A stretch of 64,000 nt of DNA from Paraburkholderia sp. ZP32-5 (GCF_021390495.1 NZ_JAJEJP010000001.1:1860001-1924000), one strand, 5' to 3'. Shown: positions 1 to 8,876, numbered from the stretch's first letter. Made by a program: numbers and translations. The notes: a model not told the origin generated them from the letters alone.

Positions 1-243
1 CCCGCCGGCGTTCCGATTGCAAGCTGCACGTTGCACCACCGCACGGAAGTCGTCGAGGCGGGCATTGCCCGCCAGGTCGAGCTGACCATGCAGGCGGTTG
101 CCGCGGGCGAAGCGAGCGGTAGGCTCGAAAACTGTCAGATGGGCGTCGAAACGCTCTTCACGGGTTTTCTGGCGAAAAAGCACCGTAACGCGCGAACTCT
201 GGTATTTCACATCACAGCATTGCAGGACATTGGAAAGGACTAA
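1..243 (+). CDS. priB: Primosomal replication protein N (PriB), 3' part
   Basis: The first 80 codons of the window read open in frame 1 and end at TAA 241-243; the start lies before the window. The translation carries the PriB core ([14 protein letters not shown], then an FxxGFLAKK-like end). PriB is a small single-strand DNA binding OB-fold protein that helps PriA reload DnaB at stalled forks. It sits 2 nt before rpsR, as in the conserved rpsF-priB-rpsR-rplI operon, so co-transcription with the ribosomal genes is expected. An internal ATG at 31 is not the true start, because the conserved fold continues upstream of it. Confidence 0.9.
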   Translation, partial: PAGVPIASCTLHHRTEVVEAGIARQVELTMQAVAAGEASGRLENCQMGVETLFTGFLAKKHRNARTLVFHITALQDIGKD

Positions 244-245
244 TC

Positions 246-521
246 ATGCCCCGCCCGACTGGTAAGAAATTCGACAAGCGTCGTCAGCAACAGAATCCGC
301 TCTTCAAGCGCAAGAAGTTTTGCCGTTTCACGGCTGCTGGCGTCGAATACATCGACTACAAAGACATCGAAACGCTGAAGGACTTCATCGGCGAGAACGG
401 CAAGATCACGCCGGCGCGTCTCACGGGTACCAAGGCTCACTATCAACGCCAGCTGGACACGGCTATCAAGCGCGCGCGTTTCCTCGCGCTGATGCCGTAC
501 ACCGACCAGCACAAGGCCTAA
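246..521 (+). CDS. rpsR: 30S ribosomal protein S18
   Basis: 91 codons, a full-length bacterial S18, including the basic [20 protein letters not shown] stretch and the C-terminal [20 protein letters not shown] block that contacts 16S rRNA and S6 on the platform of the small subunit. The start follows a GGAAAGGA ribosome binding site that lies inside the end of priB. It has the classic place between priB and rplI. Compared with the enterobacterial protein it has a longer N-terminus before the conserved core, common in betaproteobacteria. Confidence 0.97.
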   Translation: MPRPTGKKFDKRRQQQNPLFKRKKFCRFTAAGVEYIDYKDIETLKDFIGENGKITPARLTGTKAHYQRQLDTAIKRARFLALMPYTDQHKA

Positions 522-548
522 CCCGACGACGCGATAAGGAGCATCCGA

Positions 549-1001
549 ATGCAAATCATTCTTCTGGAAAAAGTCGTCAATCTGGGCAACCTTGGCGATA
601 TCGTGAAGGTCAAGGACGGTTACGCACGTAACTTCCTGATCCCGAACAAGCAAGCTCGCCGTGCAACGAAGGAAGCGCTCGCCGAATTCGAAGTGCGCCG
701 CGCGGAACTCGAAAAGATCGCCGCTGAAAAGCTGGCAGCTGCTCAGGCTCAGGGCGAAAAGCTCGCAGGCCAGACGGTTCAGATCAGCCAGAAGGCCGGC
801 GTCGACGGCCGTCTGTTCGGCTCGGTCACGAACGCGGACATCGCTGAAGCACTGGGCAAGCAAGGCTTCGCAGTGGAAAAGGCGCAAGTGCGTCTGCCGG
901 AAGGCCCGCTGAAGATGGTTGGCGAACACGCTGTCCAGGTTTCGCTGCACACCGACGTTCTCGTCGATGTGACGGTGGCCGTGATCGGCGAGCACGTTTA
1001 A
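549..1001 (+). CDS. rplI: 50S ribosomal protein L9
   Basis: 150 codons, the normal L9 length. The N-terminal RNA-binding domain ([21 protein letters not shown], then [13 protein letters not shown]) is joined by a long charged helix (about residues 45-75) to the C-terminal domain. L9 binds 23S rRNA near the L1 stalk and helps limit frameshifting. An AAGGAG ribosome binding site at 537-542 supports the ATG. It is the last gene of the ribosomal operon; a strong intrinsic terminator follows 39 nt downstream. Confidence 0.97.
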   Translation: MQIILLEKVVNLGNLGDIVKVKDGYARNFLIPNKQARRATKEALAEFEVRRAELEKIAAEKLAAAQAQGEKLAGQTVQISQKAGVDGRLFGSVTNADIAEALGKQGFAVEKAQVRLPEGPLKMVGEHAVQVSLHTDVLVDVTVAVIGEHV

Positions 1002-1039
1002 GCATCTGGTAGGACCAGCCAGCGCGTTGCTGGCGAAAA

Positions 1040-1072
1040 GCAGGGGCCGGGTAACCGGCCCCTGCTTTTTTT
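1040..1072 (+). terminator. Rho-independent terminator after rplI
   Basis: A perfect 11-bp GC-rich stem (1040-1050 with 1055-1065), a GTAA tetraloop and seven T residues at 1066-1072. It ends the rpsF-priB-rpsR-rplI transcript before dnaB. Confidence 0.93.
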
Positions 1073-1120
1073 GTGCCCGCTTTTGCCGTTTTTTTGCTCG
1101 CCGCAACTGCCGGATTACCC

Positions 1121-1134
1121 GATAATTCCCCTCC
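1121..1134 (+). promoter_or_regulatory. -10 like box just before dnaB
   Basis: GATAAT at 1121-1126 lies 8 nt before the dnaB ATG, and no Shine-Dalgarno sequence lies between. A transcript started from it would have a leader of only about 2-3 nt. No convincing -35 is visible at 17 bp spacing (TTGCTC at 1094-1099 would give 21 bp), so the call is tentative. Confidence 0.4.
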
Positions 1135-2523
1135 ATGAACGCACCGTCCAAAGATCCGCAACTCGAGTCGCTGAAAGTCCCGCCGCATTCGATAGAGGCC
1201 GAGCAATCGGTGCTGGGCGGCCTGCTGCTCGATAACGCCGCGTGGGACCGTATCGCCGATTTCCTCGCGCAAAGTGACTTCTACCGCTATGACCACCGCA
1301 TCATCTTCGAACACATCGGTAAGCTGATCGCGGCCACGCGTCCGGCCGACGTGGTCACGGTGTACGAAGCGCTCGGCACCTCGGGCAAGGCGGAAGAGGT
1401 CGGCGGTCTCGCGTACCTGAACGCGCTCGCGCAGAACACGCCGAGCGCGGCCAATATCCGCCGCTACGCGGAAATCGTGCGCGACCGCGCGGTACTGCGC
1501 CGGCTGGTTTCCGTCGCCGACGAAATCTCCGCCGATGCATTCAACCCGCAAGGCAAGGAAGTCCGGCAACTGCTCGACGAAGCCGAATCGAAAGTGTTTT
1601 CGATCGCGGAAGACGGCGCGCGCGGCACTCAAGGCTTCCTCGAAATCGGACCGCTGCTCACGGAAGTGGTCGAGCGGATCGACACGCTCTACCACACCGC
1701 CAATCCGAGCGACGTGACGGGTACGCCGACCGGTTTCGTCGATCTGGATCGCATGACTTCGGGCATGCATGGGGGCGAGCTGATCATCGTCGCGGGGCGT
1801 CCGTCGATGGGTAAGACGGCGTTTTCGATGAACATCGGCGAATATGTCGCGGTGGAATACGGGCTGCCGGTCGCGGTGTTCTCGATGGAAATGCCAGGTA
1901 CGCAACTGACGATGCGTATGCTCGGCTCGGTCGGCCGGCTCGATCAGCACCGGATGCGCACCGGGCGCCTGACCGACGAAGATTGGCCGAAGCTCACGCA
2001 CGCGGTGCAGAAAATGAGCGAGGCGCAGATCTTCATCGACGAAACCGGCGGTCTGAATCCGATGGAACTGCGCTCGCGCGCGCGTCGGCTGTCGCGTCAG
2101 TGCGGCAAGCTCGGTCTCATCATCATCGATTACCTGCAGCTGATGAGCGGTTCGTCGTCGGGCGAAAATCGCGCGACCGAAATCTCGGAAATCTCGCGTT
2201 CGCTAAAGAGTCTCGCCAAGGAACTCGACGTGCCGGTGATCGCGCTGTCGCAGCTCAACCGCGGTCTCGAACAGCGTCCGAACAAGCGGCCGATCATGTC
2301 GGACCTGCGCGAATCGGGTGCAATCGAACAGGACGCCGACGTGATTCTGTTCATCTATCGCGATGAAGTCTATAACCCGGACAGCCCGGACAAGGGCACC
2401 GCGGAAATCATCATCGGTAAACAGCGGAATGGTCCGATCGGCCCCGTTCGTCTCACATTCCACGGTCAATACACGAAGTTCGACAATTTTGCCGGCGCGC
2501 AGAATTTCTACGGCGGCGAGTGA
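1135..2523 (+). CDS. dnaB: Replicative DNA helicase DnaB
   Basis: 462 codons, the typical length. The N-terminal primase-binding domain spans about residues 15-120, a linker follows, and the RecA-like C-terminal domain starts near 185. Walker A is GRPSMGKT at 221-228 and Walker B is in LIIIDYLQLM near 330. The signature SQLNRGLEQRPNKRP segment (DNA-binding loop and arginine-rich part) is intact, and no intein interrupts the gene. DnaB forms the hexameric 5'-3' helicase of the replisome and loads via DnaC-type or DciA-type loaders, which are not in this window. The gene follows the ribosomal operon terminator and so probably has its own promoter. Confidence 0.97.
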   Translation: MNAPSKDPQLESLKVPPHSIEAEQSVLGGLLLDNAAWDRIADFLAQSDFYRYDHRIIFEHIGKLIAATRPADVVTVYEALGTSGKAEEVGGLAYLNALAQNTPSAANIRRYAEIVRDRAVLRRLVSVADEISADAFNPQGKEVRQLLDEAESKVFSIAEDGARGTQGFLEIGPLLTEVVERIDTLYHTANPSDVTGTPTGFVDLDRMTSGMHGGELIIVAGRPSMGKTAFSMNIGEYVAVEYGLPVAVFSMEMPGTQLTMRMLGSVGRLDQHRMRTGRLTDEDWPKLTHAVQKMSEAQIFIDETGGLNPMELRSRARRLSRQCGKLGLIIIDYLQLMSGSSSGENRATEISEISRSLKSLAKELDVPVIALSQLNRGLEQRPNKRPIMSDLRESGAIEQDADVILFIYRDEVYNPDSPDKGTAEIIIGKQRNGPIGPVRLTFHGQYTKFDNFAGAQNFYGGE

Positions 2524-2600
2524 CGCAACCGGGCGCAACCGCCGGTGAGATGGGAGGGCGACGCAATGTCGCCCCGTTGTTGTAACGATGCTGCCGCAAG

Positions 2601-2628
2601 TGCGACATCGGTTACACGACGGTACAAT
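2601..2628 (+). promoter_or_regulatory. Candidate sigma-70 promoter for the phosphate pair
   Basis: TACAAT at 2623-2628 with a weak -35 (TGCGAC, 2601-2606) at 16 bp spacing, 47 nt before the DUF47 gene start. No clear Pho box of direct 7-bp repeats is visible. Confidence 0.4.
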
Positions 2629-2675
2629 ATGGCGGTTTTATGTCAGCCATCACGTGACCCATTTCCAGGATCCCA

Positions 2676-3302
2676 ATGTTCGGTCGATTCATGCCCACCG
2701 AGGGCAAGTTCTTTGAAATCTTCAATGCGCACGCAACGTGCATTATCTCGGCGAGCCGCGAACTCGAGCTGCTAATCGACAATCTGCAGGACGCTGAAGC
2801 CCATAAGCAAAACGTACAGAAGGCTGAAAAGGCTGCCGACAAGCTCACGCACGAAACCATCGATCTGCTGCACAAGACCTTCATCACGCCGCTCGACCGC
2901 GACGAGATCCATAAGCTGATCACGACCATGGACGACATCCTCGACCTGATGGAGGACGTCGCCACCGCCATTTCGCTGTACGACGTGCAGTCCGTCACGT
3001 CGGAGGCGAGCCAGCTCGCGCATATCTGCACGGCCACCTGCGAGCGCGTGCAGTTCGCGGTGAGCCTGCTGTCGGACATGAAGCAGGCGAGCCAGATTCT
3101 GAAGGCCTGCGAAGAAATCGACCGGCTCGAATCGGAAGCCGACCGCGTGCTGCGCGCGGCGATGTCGAAGCTGTTCCGCGAGGAAGACGACGTCAAGGTG
3201 CTGATCAAGCTCAAGGCGATCTACGAACTGCTCGAAACAGTCACCGACAAGTGTGAGGACGTAGCAAACATCATCGAAGGCATCGTGCTGGAAAACGCAT
3301 AA
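2676..3302 (+). CDS. DUF47/PhoU-like phosphate transport accessory protein
   Basis: 208 codons. The protein is almost wholly alpha-helical and begins with MFGRFMPTEGKFFEIFNAH, characteristic of the DUF47 (PhoU-related, TIGR00153) family. Helices carry many acidic residues (HKLITTMDDILDLMEDVA, EEIDRLESEADRVLR) that in PhoU homologues bind metal clusters. DUF47 proteins are usually encoded with a Pit permease and are thought to modulate it; here the stop codon overlaps the pit start (TAATG), so translation is coupled. An AGGA ribosome binding site lies about 8 nt before the ATG. The exact biochemical role is not established by the sequence. Confidence 0.88.
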   Translation: MFGRFMPTEGKFFEIFNAHATCIISASRELELLIDNLQDAEAHKQNVQKAEKAADKLTHETIDLLHKTFITPLDRDEIHKLITTMDDILDLMEDVATAISLYDVQSVTSEASQLAHICTATCERVQFAVSLLSDMKQASQILKACEEIDRLESEADRVLRAAMSKLFREEDDVKVLIKLKAIYELLETVTDKCEDVANIIEGIVLENA

Positions 3303-4312
3303 TGCAATCGATACAACTCGCTATCTGGGTCGTCACTGGCCTGGTCGTCGTTGCGCTCGTGTTCGACTTCATGAACGGCTTTCACGACGCGGCGAATTCG
3401 ATCGCGACGGTCGTGTCGACCGGCGTGCTGAAGCCGCAGCAGGCGGTCGCATTCGCCGCGGCGTTCAACGTCGTCGCCTATTTCGTGTTCCACCTGAAAG
3501 TGGCGGCGACGGTCGGCAAGGGCACGATCGATCCCAACATCGTCGATCACTACGTGATTTTCGGCGCGCTCGTCGGCGCGATCGCGTGGAACATCATCAC
3601 GTGGCACTACGGCATTCCGTCCAGCTCGTCGCACGCGCTGATCGGCGGTCTGGTCGGCGCGGCGCTCGCGAAATCGGGCTGGGGCTCGCTGAACCTGGAC
3701 GGCCTGATGAAAACCGTCGCGTTCATCTTCATTTCCCCATTGCTCGGCTTCGTGCTCGGCTCGTTTTTCATGCTGCTGGTGTCGTGGCTGTATTTCCGCA
3801 CGCCGCCCAGCAAGGTCGACCGACGCTTTCGCCGCCTGCAACTGCTGTCCGCCGGGCTATATAGCCTCGGTCACGGCGGCAACGACGCACAGAAGACCAT
3901 CGGCATCATCTGGATGCTGCTGATCGCAACCGGTTTCGCGTCAATGAGCGCGGACGCGCCGCCGCTGTGGGTGATCGGCGGTTGCTATCTGTCAATGGGG
4001 CTTGGCACGCTGTTCGGCGGCTGGCGCATCGTACGCACGATGGGTCAGAAGATCACCAAGCTCAAGCCGGTCGGTGGCTTCTGCGCGGAGTCGGGCGGCG
4101 CGCTGACGCTGTTCACCGCGTCGTGGCTCGGCATTCCGGTGTCGACCACGCATACGATTACTGGCGCGATCGTTGGGGTTGGGGCGACGCAGAAGCTGAG
4201 CGCGGTGCGTTGGGGCGTGGCTGGCAACATCGTTTGGGCCTGGATTCTGACGATTCCGGCGTCCGCGGTGCTGTCAGGCGCTGCCTGGTGGCTCGGTCAC
4301 CACTTCCTGTAA
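3302..4312 (+). CDS. pit: Low-affinity inorganic phosphate transporter, Pit family
   Basis: 336 codons with about ten hydrophobic segments, the compact Pit type. The two inverted family repeats are visible: FDFMNGFHDAANSIAT near residues 21-36 and LGHGGNDAQKTIGI near 190. These Asn/Asp motifs bind the metal-phosphate complex. Pit imports phosphate, as a metal-phosphate complex, with protons or Na+. The gene overlaps the DUF47 gene by one base. No terminator of clear strength follows; the 263 nt to the convergent SDR gene show no gene. Confidence 0.93.
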   Translation: MQSIQLAIWVVTGLVVVALVFDFMNGFHDAANSIATVVSTGVLKPQQAVAFAAAFNVVAYFVFHLKVAATVGKGTIDPNIVDHYVIFGALVGAIAWNIITWHYGIPSSSSHALIGGLVGAALAKSGWGSLNLDGLMKTVAFIFISPLLGFVLGSFFMLLVSWLYFRTPPSKVDRRFRRLQLLSAGLYSLGHGGNDAQKTIGIIWMLLIATGFASMSADAPPLWVIGGCYLSMGLGTLFGGWRIVRTMGQKITKLKPVGGFCAESGGALTLFTASWLGIPVSTTHTITGAIVGVGATQKLSAVRWGVAGNIVWAWILTIPASAVLSGAAWWLGHHFL

Positions 4313-4575
4313 GGCTGTGTGGAGGGCCTGCGCTGTCGCCGAGTGCGAGTGTGTGGCACACGCGGGTTCGGCCGGTTTTCCGCCGGCTTCACTAACCTGG
4401 CCCGTGACGCTGACTCTTTACGCTAGCTCTCTACGTCAGCCGTTCACCCAACCCGCTTCGCCTCACTCCGGCTCGTTCCTCCAGCCACGTTCCGTCTGAT
4501 AACGAGCTATCTCGCCGCCGCTCACGCAACCCCAGCTGCAGCCGCCACCGCGCGCAACCCCAAAAAACACACCGC

Positions 4576-5379
4576 TCAGATTAACGGCGCATTCGCCCCA
4601 TCCATCGGAATGATCGCGCCCGTCACATAGCTCGCGCGGCGGCTTGCCAGAAACAGCGCGACGTCGGCGATTTCCTCCGGCTTCGCATAGCGCCCGAGCG
4701 GAATCTTCGTCTGCCCGCGCGCGAGCGCCTCTTCGTTGCCGATGCCTTGCTGCGTCGCCTCGAGCTTGACCGCTTCCTCGACGCGCTCGGTCAGCGTCGA
4801 ACCCGGATTGATCGCGTTGATGCGAATCCCGTAGCGGGCGTAGTAGTGCGCGAGGCCGACGGTCGCCAGCATCAGCGCCGCATTGGCTGCACCGCCCGCG
4901 ATATGGATGTCGGTGGCGATCTTGCCGCCCATGCCGATAATATTGACGATCGTGCCGGGCTCGGTGCCGCCGGCTTTCGCACGCTCGGCCATGCGGCGCA
5001 GCACTTCCTGCTGCGGATAGATGTAGGGGAAATACTTTGCTTCCATCGTCGCGCGGAACGCATCGGCGTCGAGCTTTTCCGGATCGTAGCGGCGCGCGGC
5101 GCCGGCGCTGTTGATCAGCACGTCGATCGGGCCGACCGCGTCGCTGACTTCCTCGACGATATCGGCGGCGCTGTGCGGTTCGTGCAGATCGGCGCGGGTC
5201 CGATGCACGTGGAGTCCTTCCTGTTTCAACTGCTCGTAGGCGCGCGCCAGATTAGCGGGGTCGCGCGAGACGATCGCGACTTTCGCGCCTTCCTGCGCGA
5301 ATGCGCGCGCGCAGGCGAATCCGATGCCTTTGCTGCCGCCGGTGATCAACACCACTTTGTCTTTCAAACCGAGTTCCAT
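4576..5379 (-). CDS. SDR-fold protein lacking the catalytic Ser-Tyr-Lys
   Basis: 267 codons from the ATG at 5379; an upstream GTG at 5388 would add three residues. The Rossmann part is intact: TGGSKGIG near residues 14-21, a D-L nucleotide-contact segment (RADLHEP), and the NSAG motif near 90, so NAD(P) binding is likely. The active-site region is not: after IVNIIGMGGKIATD, where active SDRs have Ser then YxxxK, this protein reads HIAGGAANAALML, giving Gly at the Tyr position (about 162) and Asn at the Lys position (about 166). The late SDR segment INPGSTLTERV and the C-terminal YVTGAIIPMDGA are present. It is a classical SDR homologue resembling 3-oxoacyl-ACP reductases in overall form, but reductase activity is doubtful. 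It stands alone, convergent with pit. Confidence 0.85.
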   Translation of the reverse strand: MELGLKDKVVLITGGSKGIGFACARAFAQEGAKVAIVSRDPANLARAYEQLKQEGLHVHRTRADLHEPHSAADIVEEVSDAVGPIDVLINSAGAARRYDPEKLDADAFRATMEAKYFPYIYPQQEVLRRMAERAKAGGTEPGTIVNIIGMGGKIATDIHIAGGAANAALMLATVGLAHYYARYGIRINAINPGSTLTERVEEAVKLEATQQGIGNEEALARGQTKIPLGRYAKPEEIADVALFLASRRASYVTGAIIPMDGANAPLI

Positions 5380-5556
5380 CGTCACCACCCGCCGTCAGAA
5401 GAATATCGATGACGATAGCAGATCGGCGCGCTCGAGGTAGCCGCTGGCGGCTATTTGTGAGCTGCGGTAGAGCGGGGCGGCCGGACATCGCGCATCGACT
5501 GCGACGCGCTAGAGCGAGGGACGATGGCGCCGATAAGCAGAGGCGCGGCGTACGCG

Positions 5557-6804
5557 TCAGTAGTTGCCGTTCGCGAAGCGGGCGATGGGGTCGTCGTTCG
5601 TTTGCGTCGGCGCGACGACGCCATGCGAGGCCGTCGATGCACGCATCAGTTGCACCTCGCCACCGGCTTCGCGTTGTTGTTGCACCTGTTGAGCTTGCTG
5701 CGCCTGACGAGCGGCGATTGAAGCCGAGGGCGGCGGCTCGAACGCGTCGGCTGCGGCATCGATTGCGTCGGGCCGGGAGATGGCGCGAGCGGCTGTCGTG
5801 GGTTGCACCGGCAGTTCGGGTTGTCCCCGTGAGGGCGTATCGGTGTCATACGCAGCATTCGCCTGAGCTTGCGACGGCACCAAGGCCGGCGCCACGGCGC
5901 CGGCGGAACGAGCCTGCAGCTGCGCAGCGCTCATACGCGGCGGAGGCGGCTCGAATGGGTCGGCCTGCGCGCCAGTTGCGCGGTTGGCGCTGGTGGTCGT
6001 GCTCGGTGCTAGCTCCGACTGGCTTGCCGTCATCGACGGCATGGGCGACGCCGCTTCAACTCGCGTCGCCTGCGATGGCCCTGCTGCCGCATAAGCCGGC
6101 GTAGCCGTCCTCGTCACAGCCGACGGCGTACCCGATAGCGCCGCCGTGCCCGCATAGCCCGAAGCCGCTGAAGCTGCCGGCACCGCCGTCGTCACGACGC
6201 CCTCACGCTCCGTTTGCGGCGCCGCAGCCTGATAGCTCGGCGCATCGAACGGTGCCGGCGTCGAAGTTGGCGCCGCCACCCGGCGGATGCCATCGAAGCG
6301 TTTTGCCCAGTAAGGATTGGTCAGATAGTCGAGCCGCACGGTGCCGCCAGTCGACGGCGCATTGACGAAGCGCAGCTTGCCCACATAGATGCCGACATGC
6401 GAATGCGGACGGCCCGTCGTATTGAAGAAGATCAGATCGCCGGGCGCGATTTCGTCCGGCTCGATCGATTCGCCGCGTCCGCTCATGTCGGCGGTAGTAC
6501 GCGGCAGATTCACCGACGCCGCGCGCAGCACCACATAGTGCACGAGGCCGCTGCAGTCGAAGCCGCTATCCGGCGTATTGCCGCCCCAGCGATACGGCAC
6601 GCCGACGAGGCTCATCGCCTGGATCGAGATTTCCTCGCGGCCAACGCTGTGATCGACGAAATGGGGGAAGCCGGGCGGCGGCGCGTGATACGCGCCATTC
6701 GCGACGATGACGCCGCCGCCGGACCCGCGCGAAGTCGTCTGCGGCGCGCCGGCACAGGCGGCGAGCAGCAGGAGGGTCAGCAGCGAAAAGGCGAGTCGGC
6801 GCAT
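5557..6804 (-). CDS. NlpC/P60 (C40) cell wall peptidase, lipoprotein
   Basis: 415 codons from the ATG at 6804, chosen because it starts a lipoprotein signal (MRRLAFSLLTLLLLAAC, lipidated Cys17). The C40 domain follows: DCSGL holds the catalytic Cys, HSHVGIYVG the His. Such enzymes cut stem peptides of peptidoglycan (gamma-D-Glu-diamino acid bond). After about residue 175 the protein turns into a Pro/Ala/Gln-rich tail of more than 200 residues, with two copies of a D-x-FEPPP motif and a Gln-rich run near the end. Known spr/NlpC lipoproteins usually stop at the end of the domain, so this tail is the odd part. The gene lies downstream of phoH on the same strand but behind its terminator. Confidence 0.88.
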   Translation of the reverse strand: MRRLAFSLLTLLLLAACAGAPQTTSRGSGGGVIVANGAYHAPPPGFPHFVDHSVGREEISIQAMSLVGVPYRWGGNTPDSGFDCSGLVHYVVLRAASVNLPRTTADMSGRGESIEPDEIAPGDLIFFNTTGRPHSHVGIYVGKLRFVNAPSTGGTVRLDYLTNPYWAKRFDGIRRVAAPTSTPAPFDAPSYQAAAPQTEREGVVTTAVPAASAASGYAGTAALSGTPSAVTRTATPAYAAAGPSQATRVEAASPMPSMTASQSELAPSTTTSANRATGAQADPFEPPPPRMSAAQLQARSAGAVAPALVPSQAQANAAYDTDTPSRGQPELPVQPTTAARAISRPDAIDAAADAFEPPPSASIAARQAQQAQQVQQQREAGGEVQLMRASTASHGVVAPTQTNDDPIARFANGNY

Positions 6805-6946
6805 GAAGACGGCACGGATGGTAAGCGCCCGTTTACTCACTGGCGATGTCGGGATGGTAGCCGTCGAACATGGCCGCGGCAAGAATTGTTGATAAATTAC
6901 TTGAAGTTTGCGCGCTAAGTGTTGCCCGGGCGGAACGCCGGGCAAT

Positions 6947-6981
6947 AAAAAAGCCGCGTCCGGAGCGACCCGGACGCGGCT
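6947..6981 (-). terminator. Terminator after phoH
   Basis: On the minus strand a perfect 12-bp stem (6970-6981 with 6952-6963), a 6-nt loop and a run of six T (A at 6947-6952 on the plus strand). It lies 36 nt beyond the phoH stop. A second inverted repeat without its own T tract lies at 6922-6945. Confidence 0.9.
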
Positions 6982-7016
6982 GAATGGCGATAAGGCGAAA
7001 GAAACTCGCCGGACGC

Positions 7017-8876
7017 TTACAGAATTTCCGACGCGTAGTCGGCGAGGCGCGAACGCTCGCCGCGCGCGAGCGTCACGTGTCCGCTATGCGCCCAGCCCTT
7101 GAAGCGGTCGACCACGTAGGTCAGGCCCGAGCTGCCTTCGGTCAGGTAAGGCGTATCGATCTGCGCGATATTGCCGAGGCAGATGATCTTGGTGCCCGGA
7201 CCCGCGCGCGTGACCAGCGTCTTCATCTGCTTCGGCGTCAGGTTCTGTGCCTCGTCGATGATCAGATACTTGTCGACGAACGTGCGGCCGCGCATGAAGT
7301 TCATGCTCTTGATCTTCAGGCGCGAGCGGATCAGCTCCTGCGTCGCCGCGCGGCCCCATTCGCCGGCTGCGTCGTCGGTCTTTTGCAGCACTTCGAGGTT
7401 GTCGTCGAATGCACCCATCCACGGCTGCATTTTTTCCTCTTCCGTGCCCGGCAAAAAGCCGATGTCTTCACCGACCGGCACCGTCGCGCGTGTCACGATG
7501 ATCTCGTTGTAGCGCTTGTCGTCGAGCACCTGGGCGAGTCCGGCCGCGAGCGCGACGAGCGTCTTGCCTGTGCCGGCCTGGCCGAGCAGCGTGACGAAGT
7601 CGATCTCCGGATTCATCAGCAGGTTCAACGCGAAATTCTGCTCGCGGTTGCGCGCGGTGATGCCCCACACGTTGTTCTTGTGATGACCGTAGTCGCGCAG
7701 CGTTTGCAGCAGCGCAGTCTTGCCGTTCAGCTCGCGCACCAGCGCGTGAAACGCCGGCTCGCCGTTCTGCGGCTCCAGATAGACGAATTCGTTGACCAGC
7801 ATCGACGCGCACAGCGGACCGGTCACGCGGTAGTACGTGGTACCGGTCTTGGTGTCCTGCCAGCTCTCCATGCCCTTCGCGTGCTTGGTCCAGAAGTCCT
7901 GCGGCAGCGCGCGAATGCCCGTGTACAGCAGATCGCTGTCTTCGAGCACCTGGTCGTTGAAGTAGTCTTCAGCGGGCAGGCCGAGCGCATGCGCCTTGAT
8001 GCGCATGTTGATGTCTTTCGACACCAGCACGACCTGGCGATCCGCGCGATCGCGCTGCAACGCGCGCACCACGCCGAGGATCTGGTTGTCGGCCTTGCCT
8101 TCGGGCAGGCCTTCGACCGGCTCGATCGAGGTCAGCCGCGTCTGGAAGAACAGACGGCCGGACGCTTCGCGGCTGCCGAGGCGGGCGAGCGAAATGCCGT
8201 CGGACATGTTGCCGGCGTTCGCGACGAGCGCGTCGAGCGTGCGGCTCACCTGGCGCGCGTTACGCGCGACTTCCGACATGCCTTTCTTGTGGTTGTCGAG
8301 TTCTTCCAACGTCATCATCGGCAGATAGACGTCGTGCTCCTCGAAACGGAACAGGCAGCTCGGGTCGTGCATCAGCACGTTGGTATCGAGCACGAACAGC
8401 TTCAGCACCTCGGCCTGCGCGGCGCTCGTGCCGCGTTTCTTGCGCGTGGTGCCGGTGGCAGCGACTGCAGGCGCGGCGGCGGTGTCGGCCGCAGGCTGTT
8501 TCGCGGAAGGCGCGCGCGCGACTGCCGGCTGAACCTGCTGCCCGGCGTCAGCCGCATCCGCGTCGAATGGCGAACGAGCGGCCGGTACCGGCTGCAGCAA
8601 CGCGGCGGTCTGCCGGGTCTTGCGGCCGCGCGCAGGGGCTGCTTGCGCGGCTGCGGCAGGCTCTGAAACCGGCACGGGACGCAACGTGGTCGCGGCGTTA
8701 GCGGCGTGCGCCATCGGTGTGGCGACATTGGCGCGGCCGTAGTCGGCCGACTCTGCGGATTCCCCTTCTCGCGTCTGTTTTTTCGCGGCGGAGCGCGCGG
8801 GCGTGGCGGCTTTGGCCTTGTATTCGTCAGGCGACAAAAGATTGCCGAGCTTGCTGGGGGGAGTAGGCAAAGGCAT
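7017..8876 (-). CDS. phoH: PIN domain-PhoH ATPase fusion
   Basis: 619 codons from the ATG at 8876, chosen because a GAGGG ribosome binding site precedes it; in-frame codons upstream are not conserved in style. The first 150 residues are Ala/Pro-rich and low complexity. A PIN nuclease-like domain follows (FVLDTNVLMHDP near 160, with further acidic residues), then a PhoH ATPase domain with P-loop GQAGTGKT near 430 and Walker B LIIDEAQNL. PhoH2-type PIN-PhoH proteins have been described as RNA helicase/RNases; this arrangement matches the longer proteobacterial (YlaK-like) form. No antitoxin-like partner is adjacent, so it probably acts alone. It is monocistronic: an intrinsic terminator follows. 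Confidence 0.92.
   Translation of the reverse strand: MPLPTPPSKLGNLLSPDEYKAKAATPARSAAKKQTREGESAESADYGRANVATPMAHAANAATTLRPVPVSEPAAAAQAAPARGRKTRQTAALLQPVPAARSPFDADAADAGQQVQPAVARAPSAKQPAADTAAAPAVAATGTTRKKRGTSAAQAEVLKLFVLDTNVLMHDPSCLFRFEEHDVYLPMMTLEELDNHKKGMSEVARNARQVSRTLDALVANAGNMSDGISLARLGSREASGRLFFQTRLTSIEPVEGLPEGKADNQILGVVRALQRDRADRQVVLVSKDINMRIKAHALGLPAEDYFNDQVLEDSDLLYTGIRALPQDFWTKHAKGMESWQDTKTGTTYYRVTGPLCASMLVNEFVYLEPQNGEPAFHALVRELNGKTALLQTLRDYGHHKNNVWGITARNREQNFALNLLMNPEIDFVTLLGQAGTGKTLVALAAGLAQVLDDKRYNEIIVTRATVPVGEDIGFLPGTEEEKMQPWMGAFDDNLEVLQKTDDAAGEWGRAATQELIRSRLKIKSMNFMRGRTFVDKYLIIDEAQNLTPKQMKTLVTRAGPGTKIICLGNIAQIDTPYLTEGSSGLTYVVDRFKGWAHSGHVTLARGERSRLADYASEIL

Noticed and set aside
240..1151. 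Long minus-strand open frame opposite rpsR and rplI
   Set aside because: It is a GC-skew shadow of well-known ribosomal genes, Arg/His/Leu-rich and without any family motif.
6984..8666. 560-codon plus-strand open frame opposite phoH
   Set aside because: The opposite frame encodes PIN and PhoH motifs; this one is Arg/His/Val-rich with no recognisable domain, a typical antisense shadow.
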